Part shown: positions 1 through 10,062 of the stretch, piece after piece
Layout: each line of letters begins with the position of its first letter
Position numbering within the stretch: position 1 is the first letter of the stretch
Assembly (NCBI GenBank): GCA_900660155.1
Contig: CABFPE010001655.1
Coordinates: 1-25,555 of the forward strand
Direction: 5' to 3'
DNA from: Hofstenia miamia
Lineage: Eukaryota; Xenacoelomorpha; Acoela; Hofsteniidae
DNA length: 25,555 bases
Program-made: the position numbers and the translations under genes
Notes under the pieces: model-generated
Databases searched by the model: none
Told to the model about the DNA's origin: nothing
Seen by the model: only the letters and a program-made list of their open reading frames with translations

Positions 1-1127
1 GTTCTGTAGCGTTTACATGTAATGGAAAATTAGTTTGTAATATTGTGTACGTATCAAACAAAGGGTTGTTATAATAAGGTATATATTAACGTGATGTAAT
101 GCAAACAATTGTGATATTAACAAAGTGAAATTAGTCATATCAAAACAGTGTAAAAATGGCCATATCATGAATCACTATAAAATCAATTACAAAGTATCAT
201 GAATCACTAATTGAAATCCATTAAGTCCTGTCAAAAAGCACTATTATCGGTTTTTAAATCAGCTGTTTGATTCCTTCTAACTTGTAATTGAATAGTGAAT
301 GGGTGAAATTATTTACATGTCAACTATAATATGCATGTTGAATTAACCAGCGTTTTTTAAATTTTGCAAAGTTTCAACAAAAACAAGAAGACAAACATTT
401 AACATATATTGAAACAAAAATAACAAGCAACAATTGTTTTTGTGTATTTTGACATTTGTATAAAAGAAAAATTATTTAGTTTGTTTTGATATATAAATAT
501 ATCAATGCCTTTTTTATAAATATATATTTTTATATATTACATAATATGAATTATGGAGTAATAAATATAATTTGTTTTCAATGTGTATATACAGTTGTCA
601 GAGAAGTGGGTTTGATTCCTAATTTAAAAATAACATTCTAATTTTTGAACATGAAGTTCAAATATAAAAAACCCTGCCAATTAAGTGGAAAAGATATTTT
701 TACATTTTAATACTCCTAAAACAATAAAGATCAGTAATTAAATTTATGATTTACAATTGTGACAAATTAAAAGTTAGTTGTGACAAATTGAATGTTAGTT
801 GTGCCCATTTAAATGTTTGTTGTGCCAATTTAATTGGAAAAAGGTGTAGTTATTTGTCATTGCTATAAAAATATATCTATATGCGTGTGTTCTAGAATAT
901 TCTAATGAATTAAACAAACATTAATTAATTTTATTGGTTGCATAAACTACATGGAAAAAAGATAATTTCACATTTCTAAACATAAAAAGATATTGTTCTA
1001 GTTAACATGAGGGAACTTTCAACAGTTATGCATGCTAATGAGTTTATTTGAACCTTTGCATACATTTCAAATTCACAAAATGTTCACCTAACACATCAAT
1101 GCATAGATTTGAAGTATATTAGATGTA
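1..1127. other. AT-rich non-coding stretch
   Basis: I see no exon or long open frame here. The sequence is AT-rich, with degenerate copies of motifs such as acatgtaatg and gtatatattaac that recur at 2040-2720 and 5330-5890. A four-copy 21-bp tandem repeat lies at 759-842 and is listed separately. Confidence 0.6.
759..842. repeat. 21-bp tandem repeat, about four copies
   Basis: Four consecutive units begin at 759, 780, 801 and 822. Each starts with gtgacaaatt or gtgccaattt and runs through an AT-rich stretch to (g)ttagtt or gtttgtt. The first two copies differ at few positions; the last two are more diverged. It is a small local duplication with no visible coding role. Confidence 0.7.
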
Positions 1128-1199
1128 TGGATGGTTGTAATTGGCATTACACCAGTCAATTTCAGACATGGTGTTGTTGGTTCAAATCCAACCCATCCA
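1128..1199 (+). tRNA. tRNA-like sequence (degenerate tRNA, tRNA pseudogene or SINE head)
   Basis: The 72-nt segment folds like a tRNA. The 7-bp acceptor stem is perfect (tggatgg 1128-1134 with ccatcca 1193-1199). The D arm is gtaa/ttac with a GG-containing loop (1137-1150). The T arm is a perfect 5-bp stem gttgg/ccaac around ttcaaat (1176-1192). The B-box ggttcaaatcc is an exact match to the Pol III consensus, and a T-run follows at about 1214. The anticodon arm is imperfect: cca-gtc pairs with gac-tgg only with one bulged A, and the loop aatttca lacks the expected T33, so no amino acid can be assigned. It could be a decayed tRNA or the tRNA-derived head of a SINE. Confidence 0.4.
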
Positions 1200-2723
1200 A
1201 ATTATTCCTTATTTTTCATGGTTTTAGCTAAAAAATATATAATTTATGTAAAATGTATGCAAGGAGAAAAATTAATCTGACATGTAATTTGTATTTGCAC
1301 TTTCTAAAATAAATTTACACACTAAATTTCAACACAATACTTGGCTTACAATTGAAATATTTCAAAGGGTTTATTCTGACATCAAAGAACTTTAAGTCCA
1401 ATTAACATTTTAATCCATACACCAGCTTGATGTGCATATTGTTTGGGAAGAAAAAAACAATTTCCATTTCACAAAATATTTTTTACCACAGAGCCATACT
1501 TTGTATGAGTTGGATGCCCATTGTGAATTGTAAACTGTTCACCAATAGACAATTTATAAAAAGATATGTATTGTACATAATGAGGTTCTTCTGAAACTGT
1601 GTTAAGTTCACTGACTATTACAGAACATGTTAATTTCTTGAGTATCAATGCATTACATGCAAAGAGTTACACATAATTTTTCCAAATATGCTGCTATTTA
1701 TATATTGTAAAAATTCCATTTGTTTTGCTAATATCCAAATACATAAAATGAGAAATTTTTTCATTAAACTTCGCATTACAAGCATAATATGTGATAAAAG
1801 CAAACTAGCTTTCAGAAAAAGTAAAGGGAATCGAAATTCCGTTTTTATACATAAACCATGCTTACTTTTTCAAAACACTTTTGAATTTAATGTGTAAGTC
1901 TATATTTCATGCGTTTGTAATGATAACTTGCATTTATGCATAACCAATGTTTACTTCTTTGAAAATGTGGCTTGTTTTTATTGTGTATTACACTTGTAAC
2001 AAAATATTTCTCATTTTTTATGTATTTGAATATTTTCAAAATGAGTTAAACACATGGAAATTTTTACAAAATGGAAAAATAGTGTATATTAACAAAAATG
2101 ATGTGTAGCCTTTTGCATGTAATGTTAAATTCCCAACCTTGTGTTAAACATTGTACATTGGCCCTGTAAGCAATCGAAATGCATGGGTTAATTTTTATGG
2201 GTAGATTAGGTAGTGATAATAATAATAACATGAGTGTACATAGCAGTGCGAATTTTGAATACACATGTGGCTTTAGATTCATGAAAACGTGTTAAACATT
2301 GTACATAGACACTGAAAGCAGTCAAAATGTGAGGATTTTTTATGGATAGGAAAAATATTATTCAGCAATTCATCATCACAAATGCGATGTAACCCCAATT
2401 AGTCAGCTAATGTATGCAAACAAATATAAACATGCAAACTAAATAACATGTGATATAGCCAGGTATATATTATCAAAAACATTTATTGAAATTAGCAACA
2501 TAAATTAGCCACTATCATATAATTCAGTCAGTATAGCAAAAGATGCAATTATGAATCATTGTAAACTAAATTGCCGACATCATGTAAATAACAAATATAT
2601 GAATCATTGTAAAAACTGAGCCCCATAAATGTCATAATGATTCATTCCTGTAAATGTCACAAAAATGATTCATCCAGTAAATGCTACAAAATGGTGAATC
2701 ACTAATTAAACCCCCCTCCTTGA
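1200..2723. other. AT-rich stretch with diverged repeats
   Basis: No supportable gene. Two related blocks at about 2140-2210 and 2288-2360 share gtgttaaacattgtacat followed by a similar ctg(t)aagcaatcgaaatg-like run, so they form a diverged direct repeat about 150 bp apart. The motif acatgcaaactaaat at about 2430 recurs at 5715 and 5840. Confidence 0.6.
2627..2705. repeat. Short tandem repeat, unit about 26 bp, three copies
   Basis: Three adjacent units start at 2627, 2652 and 2679. Each has the form aaatg(t/c)…, an A-rich stretch, then tgattcat or ggtgaatc. The same gaatcat/gaatcac core occurs singly at 170, 2561 and 2600, so this local array belongs to the dispersed repeat background of the first 6 kb. 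Confidence 0.6.
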
Positions 2724-2794
2724 TATCAGTGAGTCAGCAGAGGAGAAAATGTCAATTTGTGAGATCTCCGCTTGACTATCTATACTACTGCAGG
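2724..2794 (+). other. Candidate isolated exon with strong donor site
   Basis: A pyrimidine-rich run (cccccctcctt) and ATCAG precede a 71-bp segment of higher GC content, which ends in CAGG|GTAAGT, a near-perfect splice donor at 2795. One frame is open throughout, with a peptide containing QQRRKCQFVRSPLDYLYYCR. It could also be a 5' untranslated first exon. No neighbouring exon with a matching phase was found on this strand, so this is a candidate only. Confidence 0.25.
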
Positions 2795-4191
2795 GTAAGT
2801 TATTTTTAGATTTAAATAGTGAATATTATACAATTAAGTGAATTTTCAGAAAAATTGATTGCTTGTACATGTTTAATATTACTAACATCAATAAAAATTT
2901 CCTGGAGACTTGATTTGGAAAGGAAAACACTACATATATTATCAATGCAATGTGTAAAGAAACTAAATTAAAAATGAAAAAACATTAGCAAAACTGCAAA
3001 AAGAGAATTTCTTCTTTCATAGCATTGAAAACGCCAACTCTTTCAAAATGGGTAACAACTAATTTGATGTTGGGAGAAAGTACATATTGACATTATAAGT
3101 GAATATACAGCATAAATTCATTATCTTTCAATGATCAAAAGCGACTGATACATTTTAACAGTAATTTGATTTCAGTCAAATGCTAGAAATTCAAACCTCT
3201 TAGCAAAGAAATAAATTGCAATAAATCTTAACAAACTAATTGACTTGAAAAATAAAATTTATAAACAATTTTACACTAAACAATTAGAAAAATGAAATTA
3301 ATGTTTAAAAAAAAGTGGTGAAGTTTTTTCTTCTTTGTTCTAGTTAATATGTCATGCATGATTTTTCAATGATGTAGACACACTTTAAAGCACATTTTGC
3401 TTCAATTAAAGACGGTTTCACTTTAAAAAGATATGTTTATTGCCATATAATGATAAAGAACAAGCTGTAACAGGTCAAAGATTGAAGGCAATGCGTTTTT
3501 GATTTCAAATGCATCCCTAATTAACAAGGTATATTGACATATAATTGTTTATATTTTATTTTCACCGTCCATATACATTGTTGTAATATTTCTCTTTCCA
3601 TCATAGATGTTTTTGCTTTAAACAAATTTATATACTGTATTGGTTTATTCACCTATATATGTAGATGTAATATTTCTCTTTTCACCAAACACATTCTTAA
3701 TTTTTGCTTTAAACTAATTTATGCATATCGATTTTTTGTGTTGAACATCTTGTTTCATTGTATGAATTTTAAAATTTCTATTTTTTTAACTAGCAACTTA
3801 CTGAAACTATAAATTATAAACATTTATTCTTCACTTTGTTTAGTCATTTGGATGATATTAACCAGATATGCAATAAAATTTTCAAGTCATAGTAAAGTTT
3901 ATACAATAGTTATGCGATTTTATAGACATTGTTTTTCACCTATAAAATATTATTTCGTAATTTTCTTGAAATTCTATCTTTTTTGCATGTGAATAATAGA
4001 CTATTTACACACATTTGTACGTTTAGAATGGTGAATGCATGTCGGAGTTTGCAAATTTAACAATTGGAAATCATATCTATCAATTGAAAAACTCAAAATC
4101 AACTATGAATTAAACATTAAAAACATTAAAAATATTTAATATGCACTAGCTAAGTACAAGCTGTGCTAAAAGTTATACAAAACTACTTAAT
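2795..4191. other. AT-rich stretch without gene
   Basis: No exon pair or domain-like peptide is visible. The only structure is the approximately 84-bp duplication at 3534-3750, listed separately. Confidence 0.6.
3534..3750. repeat. Tandem duplication, period about 84 bp
   Basis: tgtaatatttctctttcca at 3582 recurs as tgtaatatttctcttttca at 3666. The stretches before (tttattttcacc / tttattcacct) and after (tttttgctttaaacaaattta / tttttgctttaaactaattta) also match. It is therefore a two-copy repeat of roughly 84 bp with moderate divergence. Confidence 0.7.
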
Positions 4192-4770
4192 TTAAGATAA
4201 AATCCCTTTTATTACTCTATGAGCAAACACATTTTTGAATGTTTCTGTTCTAACTAAAGGCATTTGATATTTACTATTTTCTCTTAGAATACGATCAGTA
4301 CCATTTATGATCTTTGAAAAATATGCATGCATAGGATGCATTGGATTATTAATAATATTCTTAGCAAGTCTCATATCTTCTTTTTCTCTTATCTGGAATG
4401 CATCATACAAATTTTCACAGTACCCGGCATCATAGCTTCTGCAGAAAAACCTATTTATTCTCTTTAGTACTTTTAAGTCTGCGCCATATATTGAAATTCC
4501 ATACCACACTTTGCTGACTATTAATGCTTAAAAGATTCTTGTTCTTTCCTTAAGGTTGTAGTTGTTGGACTTTAAGTCTCTAAGAACATAAGCTAATCTA
4601 TTGAGTCATGTTAGAAGTTGTTTGCAATGTTTATTAAATTTCATGTTATCTTGAAATATAATAGCCAAAATTGATGTATGTTCACATGCAGAATAACAAG
4701 ATTGCATTTCATTACAAGAACATTCATTATTTTTACTAAGAGAGAATTTCATCAATTTAGTGTGTCATTT
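4192..4770 (-). pseudogene. LINE reverse transcriptase, C-terminal remnant
   Basis: The minus strand reads through one frame, with two internal stops, as the tail of a non-LTR retrotransposon reverse transcriptase of the jockey/CR1/L2 type. In order: KLMKFSLSKN (thumb start); a 'YLG…D'-like segment decayed to ILAIIFQDNMKFNKHC; LKERTRIF*ALIVSKVWYGI; and the terminal motif group NPMHPMHAYF … PLVRTETFKNVFAHRVIKG, typical of the C-terminal end of these ORF2 proteins. The fingers/palm domain with the FADD motif and the endonuclease are absent. The stops (TGA near 4607, TAA near 4529) show it is dead. It is 5'-truncated, as usual for LINEs, and ends next to a minisatellite. Confidence 0.8.
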
Positions 4771-4794
4771 TATTCATACATTAAAATCACAAAA

Positions 4795-5050
4795 GCAGAA
4801 AACCCATGTAATGTATTAACCCACGCAAAAGTCTTAAACCAAATAAACTGAAAAACGTGCACAGTCGACAAAGGCAGTGGAAAGTGGAAAAATATGTAAA
4901 TGTATTCACCCATGAAAGAGTCATAAACCAAATATACTGAAAAAGATGTGTAAAGCCAACAAAGGCAGTGGAAAGCAGAAAACCAGGTAAATGTATGCAA
5001 CCATGCAAAAGTCAAACCAAATAAAACGGAAAAACGTGCAAAGTCGACAA
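4795..5050. repeat. Minisatellite, unit about 90 bp, nearly three copies
   Basis: Units begin at 4795, 4884 and 4975 (lengths 89, 91 and a partial third). Shared landmarks in each are gcagaaaa or gtggaaaa, gtaaatgtat, aaaccaaata(a/t)actg and gtcgacaaa or gccaacaaaggcagtggaaa. Long minus-strand open frames over this array come from the repeat and low stop density, not from a gene. It directly abuts the LINE remnant, so it may be the upstream junction or an internal tandem of that element. Confidence 0.85.
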
Positions 5051-5969
5051 AATATGTAACAGTATACAAACGTGTACAGCCCAAAAATCCATATAAAGCA
5101 AAAAGAAATGCAAAGAAAAGACAGTTGTGTAAAACTAATGTAATAATAGCATATTAATGAAAGCAGCATATATATGTATAAATCCTACTAATAGCGTTGT
5201 ATGCATAATTTTTCAGAAAGCAAAATTGCCTTTATCATGTAAGTCTATATTTCATATGCCTGCAATGTTTAAGAATGGCGAATATTTTGTCCATTTTCCA
5301 TATTGGATATTAGCAAAAAACGAATTTAATGTAAGAATTTTTACAATGAAGTGTAGCAACGTATGTGAAAAAATGAATTGTAACCCCTTGCATGTAATGA
5401 ATAGTCCAAGAAAAAACGACATTTGTTATTAAGTTTTACCGGATAATAATTTACATCTGATTGTTTTTAAAAACAAAAGTTTAATTTTCAAACACACATA
5501 ATTGTTTGACGAAAAATATCTCTTGTTTTACGTTAGCGAAAACTACATGTATCTATTAGTGAAAATGTAATTAAAAATTGTAGTGAATATAGATATACTA
5601 GGTGACAGAAAACTCATGGACTTTTTTGTGGAAAATTAATCATAAGGCATCAATGTATTATCATAATGTGATAGTCAGCTAATGTATATTAACAAGAATG
5701 TAAAGTATAATAAAACATGCAAACTAAATTAGGACACATCAATAAGTAAGTCACTAGTAAAAGTATATGAATCAATTACTGTCCAATGTCACATATATTA
5801 ACAAGAAAAAAGCATACACATGTAATAAAGTGAAATAAAACATGCAAACTAAATTGACCACATAAATTACTAAGTATATTACTATACGTGACGTCACTAC
5901 AACAGTCCCATCAATATCCAAAACCTAACACAGACCAGGAGTCCGAGTGGAATCTTCTTCCTCCACCTC
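5051..5969. other. AT-rich stretch with diverged tandem repeat
   Basis: No gene seen. Two copies of acatgcaaactaaatt at 5715 and 5840 sit in similar surroundings (tatattaacaag upstream, cacat…ata(a)gta downstream), giving a period near 125 bp. The block atagtcagctaatgtat at about 5670 also matches 2400-2416. The motif gtaagtctatatttcat at 5239 recurs at 1895. Confidence 0.6.
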
Positions 5970-6152
5970 TTGATCAATTCATTTGGAAGAAAGTGGAATG
6001 AAACAGACTCATTCTTAACTACTGTTAAATGTGATGTACATGACCTGAAAGCACTGCATATTATTGAATTTGTGGATGGTTCTAATAAAGCCCAACTATC
6101 CAAAACAGTCCCTCGTGTTAAGCTTGCTGATTTGAGTGTTGAGATTGATTAA
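5970..6152 (+). pseudogene. Coding-like fragment of unknown origin
   Basis: A 60-codon open frame with non-repetitive composition ends in TAA at 6150-6152. Its peptide includes the segments HDLKALHIIEFVDGSNKAQL and PRVKLADLSVEID. A second frame just upstream (about 5900-6000) also reads like protein (EWNLLPPPLDQFIWKKVE), which suggests a frameshift near 5985 in an old coding sequence. The segment is GC-richer than its flanks. I do not recognise the family; it could be a mobile-element fragment or a terminal exon. Confidence 0.35.
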
Positions 6153-7700
6153 GTACAAAACCTCTCACAGTATTAATATTAAATACAAATCAATCGATTT
6201 CTTGAAGAAGAGATTCAACATCAACACTTCTCCATTGTCTCGCTTAGCACCCCGTGGCGTTATGACATAATAAAAAAGCTATGCCCCCATATGCTGGCAA
6301 ATTGAAGCTAATTTTGGGAACAGCTGTCCATCAACAACAACTCATTTGATCTAATTGATATTGTGTAGTGACACTGCACTGTATTTGAATATAATATCGA
6401 TTTTTCGTGTGAATTTAATGCATTGCTTCTAATACACTGGTTTGAATTTGCTGCGCAGTCAGAGACATCATTAGATTGACAATGCAAAAGCAACTTAAAT
6501 ACACTAATTAGCTTAATTAGCGAAAATTCTGACAGCAATTAATGATTTCTTCTCATTAAAAAAGTACAAGGAAAGCCCTTTCATTAGAATCAACAAATGT
6601 TAAATTGTGATTAAAACATCAGAATGGTTTACGATTAACATCTAAGTGCCTTTTCTAGAATTTTACTCTTCTGCTGTTACGTCGTTTTGGATTTGGAGAT
6701 CAGAATTACACAATGCTAAAATCAAAGGAATAGATGAGGAAGTTCAATTTTATATTTTGATATTTTAACCATTTTTATTGGGTGTAAAATGATAAACATT
6801 AGCTTTTTGATATGAGTATTATTAATATTAAATCAAAAAGGACTAGTTGGATTTATTCAAAAAATGCTAAATGTTGAGATATTCTTAAAAACATTAGTTT
6901 CTCATTCATATTTAGAAAATTAATATTCCCATCCCACATAAAAATATCGTTAATGATAAAGGCAGTTGTAATTTCGTTTTCAAGTTACAACCATACATAC
7001 ATATACAAATCTCTTACTTAAAATAAACTTATAATCGAAAATCCTTGTGCACTTACGTTTCTATCTCAAATTTGCTATTATCAATATTTTACTCAAAACC
7101 TTCGTAGAAAAAACACTGATCCATTTGCATTGTAGGATTTTGTTCATACACACCTACTAAATATCAAAGCTGCATACAGAGGCAGCACTACAATGATTTC
7201 TACTACAGCAAAATATATAAAAAGTTAAAATTTGACAGATTCCGATTTCAATTTCTACTAAATACAGTTCAGTTTCATAATGTGAAAATATTTCCTATCA
7301 AAATTGTGAGAGCAAAATATACTCGAAGCCGAGTTTCAACTTTAAACATGCAGAATATATTATTGAGAATTTCACGTTGTTATGTTTTATTGACTTTGTT
7401 CTATGATTTGCTAAATAATTGGATCTTCTTTTCATTAATAAGGTTTTAATAGATTGCATAAATTTATTGAAATGTGCTTCTTTTGATATCTGGATGGAGT
7501 ATGTTCTATGAAGTAAATTGTAAAACTGGTAAACGATTTTTCTATGTTCATTTAAACTTGATTTTGTGATAAGTCTTGGTTCGTTTGTGGCATCTTTATT
7601 TAATTTTAGTCAAATCACAATATCATGTATGGGATATACGTAGTCAAAGATTTATTAAAATTTTGCTATCTCGTACCAGCAGATAACAGATATCCATTAA
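6153..7700. other. AT-rich stretch without gene
   Basis: A somewhat GC-richer run (6230-6320) follows the coding-like fragment and may belong to the same old insertion. The rest is AT-rich, with no exon signature, no long frame and no clear repeat pairing. Confidence 0.55.
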
Positions 7701-7717
7701 CCCTTGTGTACATAGGT

Positions 7718-7734
7718 GGGGCTTATTGGACCCC
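7718..7734. promoter_or_regulatory. Subterminal palindromic motif, piggyBac left end
   Basis: ggggcttattggacccc lies 1 bp inside the left terminal repeat. It is nearly the same as ggggtctattggacccc at the right end, and in the same orientation. Repeated motifs near transposon ends are commonly transposase-binding sites; that role is inferred here. Confidence 0.6.
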
Positions 7735-7893
7735 ACAGCCTATTTCGAACGACATAACTTCTTTGCAAACATGCCTCAATTCTCATTTCTTCTGACATCT
7801 CCAATTAGTCATTTTCGTATACAATGTAAACAAACAATTTTGACTGTTTAACGATAGCAGCGAGCAAATCAATCAAAACTACTCTCAACAGCT

Positions 7894-7926
7894 AGGGTCT
7901 AGTAGACCCCACGAATGCATAGCAGG
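7894..7926. promoter_or_regulatory. Internal copy of the piggyBac subterminal motif
   Basis: agggtctagtagacccc followed by acgaatgcatagcagg matches the right-end block at 10003-10035 (tctattggacccc, then gcctatgctatggcag) in direct orientation over about 33 bp. The arms gggtct/agaccc are perfectly self-complementary around agt. Confidence 0.6.
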
Positions 7927-8024
7927 AATATTTGTATAATAGAACAGTTATCAGCAGAATTTCATTGCCAAACACATGTGTTTGTCATTTTTACTGATTC
8001 ATGCTTATAGAATATTTTAAGTTA

Positions 8025-8216
8025 ACATGGTTTTTGGGAATTGGGGATGACGCTGAAGCGTTCTGGAGCGGTCACATTGGAAATGGATGATGGTGGCTAG
8101 CAGTTATCCTCAAGGAAAACAAAAGCAGTTATCGCGTGGCTTTCAAAGGTTATGACAACTCCTGGTATATGACTCTTGCCACGAAATTTGTTCGTAAGCC
8201 CAGAATAACCAGTTGA
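8025..8216 (+). other. Possible Tudor/chromo-barrel-like N-terminal region of the piggyBac transposase
   Basis: Between the left end and the acidic segment, one frame reads GDDAEAFWSGHIGNG, a TGA (8088-8090), then WWLAVILKENKSSYRVAFKG, YDNSWY and FVRKPR. The order 'acidic-x-W … WW-A-I … YRV-F-GYDN-WY … V' resembles small beta-barrel readers (Tudor-knot, chromo-barrel, Agenet). That domain is not part of the canonical piggyBac protein. The frame contains a stop and is short, so the assignment is tentative. It may instead be the ordinary diverged N-terminus of this piggyBac lineage. Confidence 0.35.
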
Positions 8217-9974
8217 AACACTTCTGACGATAATGGCAACAATACTGAAAATCAAGATTCTTAAACGGTGAGCCAGATTGACAACGAATTGTTGGAGGTA
8301 CATCATCCCATGATACATCATCCAGTGACGATAATAGCATTGGCTATGGAGCAAGTACATCGGACGAAAGTATTGTGTCATATTCAAGCATTCAAGCTGA
8401 CGAATCAGAGTCAACAAAAGAAATGGCAAAGAGTAACGATTCCAGTACGAAATCACCGTCAGATGACGACCTACCACTGAATTCCGATCCAGACGACTGG
8501 GAATCGGCGGACAAAACAACTTAGACTTCAATCCCTCCAAATTCCAACAGCCAAACTCGTCTATTCAATATTGTGCGCCAGCAAGAAGGCTTGGTAGGCA
8601 GTGCGAAGAGAATAGAAACTGAGCAAGAAGCATTTGAACCGTTTATGGATGACATTATTCTGCGAGGTGTTATTCAGTATACAAACCAGTATGCGCATGG
8701 TACTACCAGTGCAAGGGAACCTCCAACACATTTGATGCATTGCAAATGCAGGACTTGAAAGCATTTATGGATGCTCTATTTCTGAATGGGATATCAAAGG
8801 GTTCACACCAGCTAATACGGGATTTTTTCAAAAATGGCAGGGATGAATTTCGAGCAGGTCTCGGGATTTGCCGTTTCAAGAGGATATCCAGGTTCATGCG
8901 TTTTGATCATCAAGCTTCAAGGTGTGACAACAATTCAAGTTATGACAAGTTTGCTCTATTCAGAGAAAGATTTGAAAAATTTGTTGCAAATTGAAAAAAT
9001 ATTATTATCCAGGCGCAAATGTTTGTATTGACGAGCAGCTTATCGCCTTCCGCGGATGGTGTGGTTTTCGACAATATGTCTCATCCAAGCCTCATCGATA
9101 CAGATTGAAGCTTTTTTTGCTAGTAACTTGTAATACACATTATGTTTACAATGCAGTGACATATTGTGGGAGGCAATCTGATGGCCTTGTTCAAAGAGGT
9201 CTTGCCCAGAATATCGTCTGTGAGCTAATGTTACCTCTCAAGAATTCTGGAGTGAACCTTACAACCGATAATTATTTCACATTGAAACAACTAGCTGAGG
9301 ATTTGCTTGGATGGAATATCACCATATTTGGCACAATGAGATCAAGCAAAAGAGATCCCGCCCCGCAAACTCTGAAGAAGCCTCGTGTTTTATCATATCC
9401 AACAGCAAAATTGGCTTTTAATGGAAACATTACTCTTGTATCATTCATGCCTCGAAGAAACAATGTACTCGTTCTGTCAACAATGCACAATGATATGAAA
9501 GCCTCGAAGTCTTAGATTATAACAAAACGAAGGGCTTTTGTTGATGAGGTGGACCAGAAGACGCAGATGTACACATTCCAGAAGCGAACAAAGAGGTGGC
9601 CATTCGCCGATTTCTGCAATATTTTGAACCTGGCCACTCAAAACGGTCACACCGTCTTCGAGAGAAAATTCCCAAATGCGTACAAAGGTCTGGCAAAAGG
9701 CGAAAGTTCTTAGAAACATTAGCCTGCCAACTAATCAGGGAGCATTTGGAGCAACGAGCTGCTATGAAAAACTTGGCGAAACCTCAAAAGAACTGCTTGA
9801 AGAACTTGGGCTTCTTGGCAACAGGAAAGTGAATCTTCAACAAGGCCCTACCAGAAAAAAAGAAATGCGAAATATGTCCCCGCCAAATGGACCGCAAAAC
9901 AAAAGAAACGTCATTGCTCGAAAAACATTTGCTTGCCTCATTCTGCAATAGTTTGTGTTGATTGTTTGCAATAA
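8025..9974 (+). pseudogene. piggyBac transposase, broken
   Basis: A cut-and-paste DDD transposase can be followed through several frames. The N-terminal part (8043-8260) has stops. An acidic Ser/Asp-rich segment (8297-8520, with DDDLPLNSDPDDW) ends at an in-frame TAG (8522). The domain then continues (8525-8755), shifts frame near 8745 (8740-8994: LKAFMDALFLNGISKG … RFKRISRFMRFD) and shifts again near 8991 (8991-9515). The three catalytic aspartates are visible: CIDEQLIAFRG (gac 9030-9032), LTTDNYF (gat 9267-9269) and the VDEVDQ block (gat 9543-9545), followed by KRTKRWPF. The C-terminal zinc finger is also present: KCEIC at 9863-9877, then HCSKNICLPH and CVDC after a further shift, ending at TAA 9972-9974. 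At least two stops and four frameshifts make it non-functional. Confidence 0.93.
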
Positions 9975-10002
9975 ATGTTTCAAAAAATGAATTTTTCCTA
10001 TT

Positions 10003-10035
10003 GGGGTCTATTGGACCCCGCCTATGCTATGGCAG
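10003..10035. promoter_or_regulatory. Subterminal palindromic motif, piggyBac right end
   Basis: ggggtctattggacccc (arms ggggtc/gacccc) is followed by gcctatgctatggcag. It lies just after the transposase stop and just inside the right terminal repeat, and pairs by sequence with the left-end copies at 7718 and 7894. Confidence 0.6.
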
Positions 10036-10062
10036 TAATTTGCCTATGTACACAAGGGTTAA

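Larger units (their letters stand above)
7701..10058 (+). mobile_element. piggyBac-superfamily transposon, full-length but inactive
   Basis: The 2358-bp element is bounded by exact 16-bp terminal inverted repeats: cccttgtgtacatagg at 7701-7716 and its reverse complement at 10043-10058. It is flanked on both sides by TTAA (7697-7700 and 10059-10062), the target site duplicated by piggyBac transposases. Subterminal motifs with the palindromic core GGGGTC…GACCCC lie at 7718-7734, 7894-7910 and 10003-10019. The interior is a single transposase gene on the plus strand, broken by stops and frameshifts. The preserved termini mean it could in principle still be recognised by a related transposase. 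Confidence 0.95.

Noticed and set aside
608..620. Second B-box-like sequence (gggtttgattcc)
   Set aside because: No acceptor, D or anticodon pairing around it.
4770..5169. Overlapping minus-strand open frames rich in Phe/Leu/Trp
   Set aside because: They lie over the 90-bp minisatellite, repeat the same peptide in different frames and have no domain. They result from the repeat and low stop density.
8268..8480. 70-codon plus-strand frame at the piggyBac 5' part
   Set aside because: Wrong frame. The Ser/Asp-rich frame next to it continues into the transposase domain.
8097..8540. 147-codon minus-strand open frame
   Set aside because: Antisense to the acidic N-terminal segment of the piggyBac transposase. 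The plus-strand reading has family motifs; this one has none.
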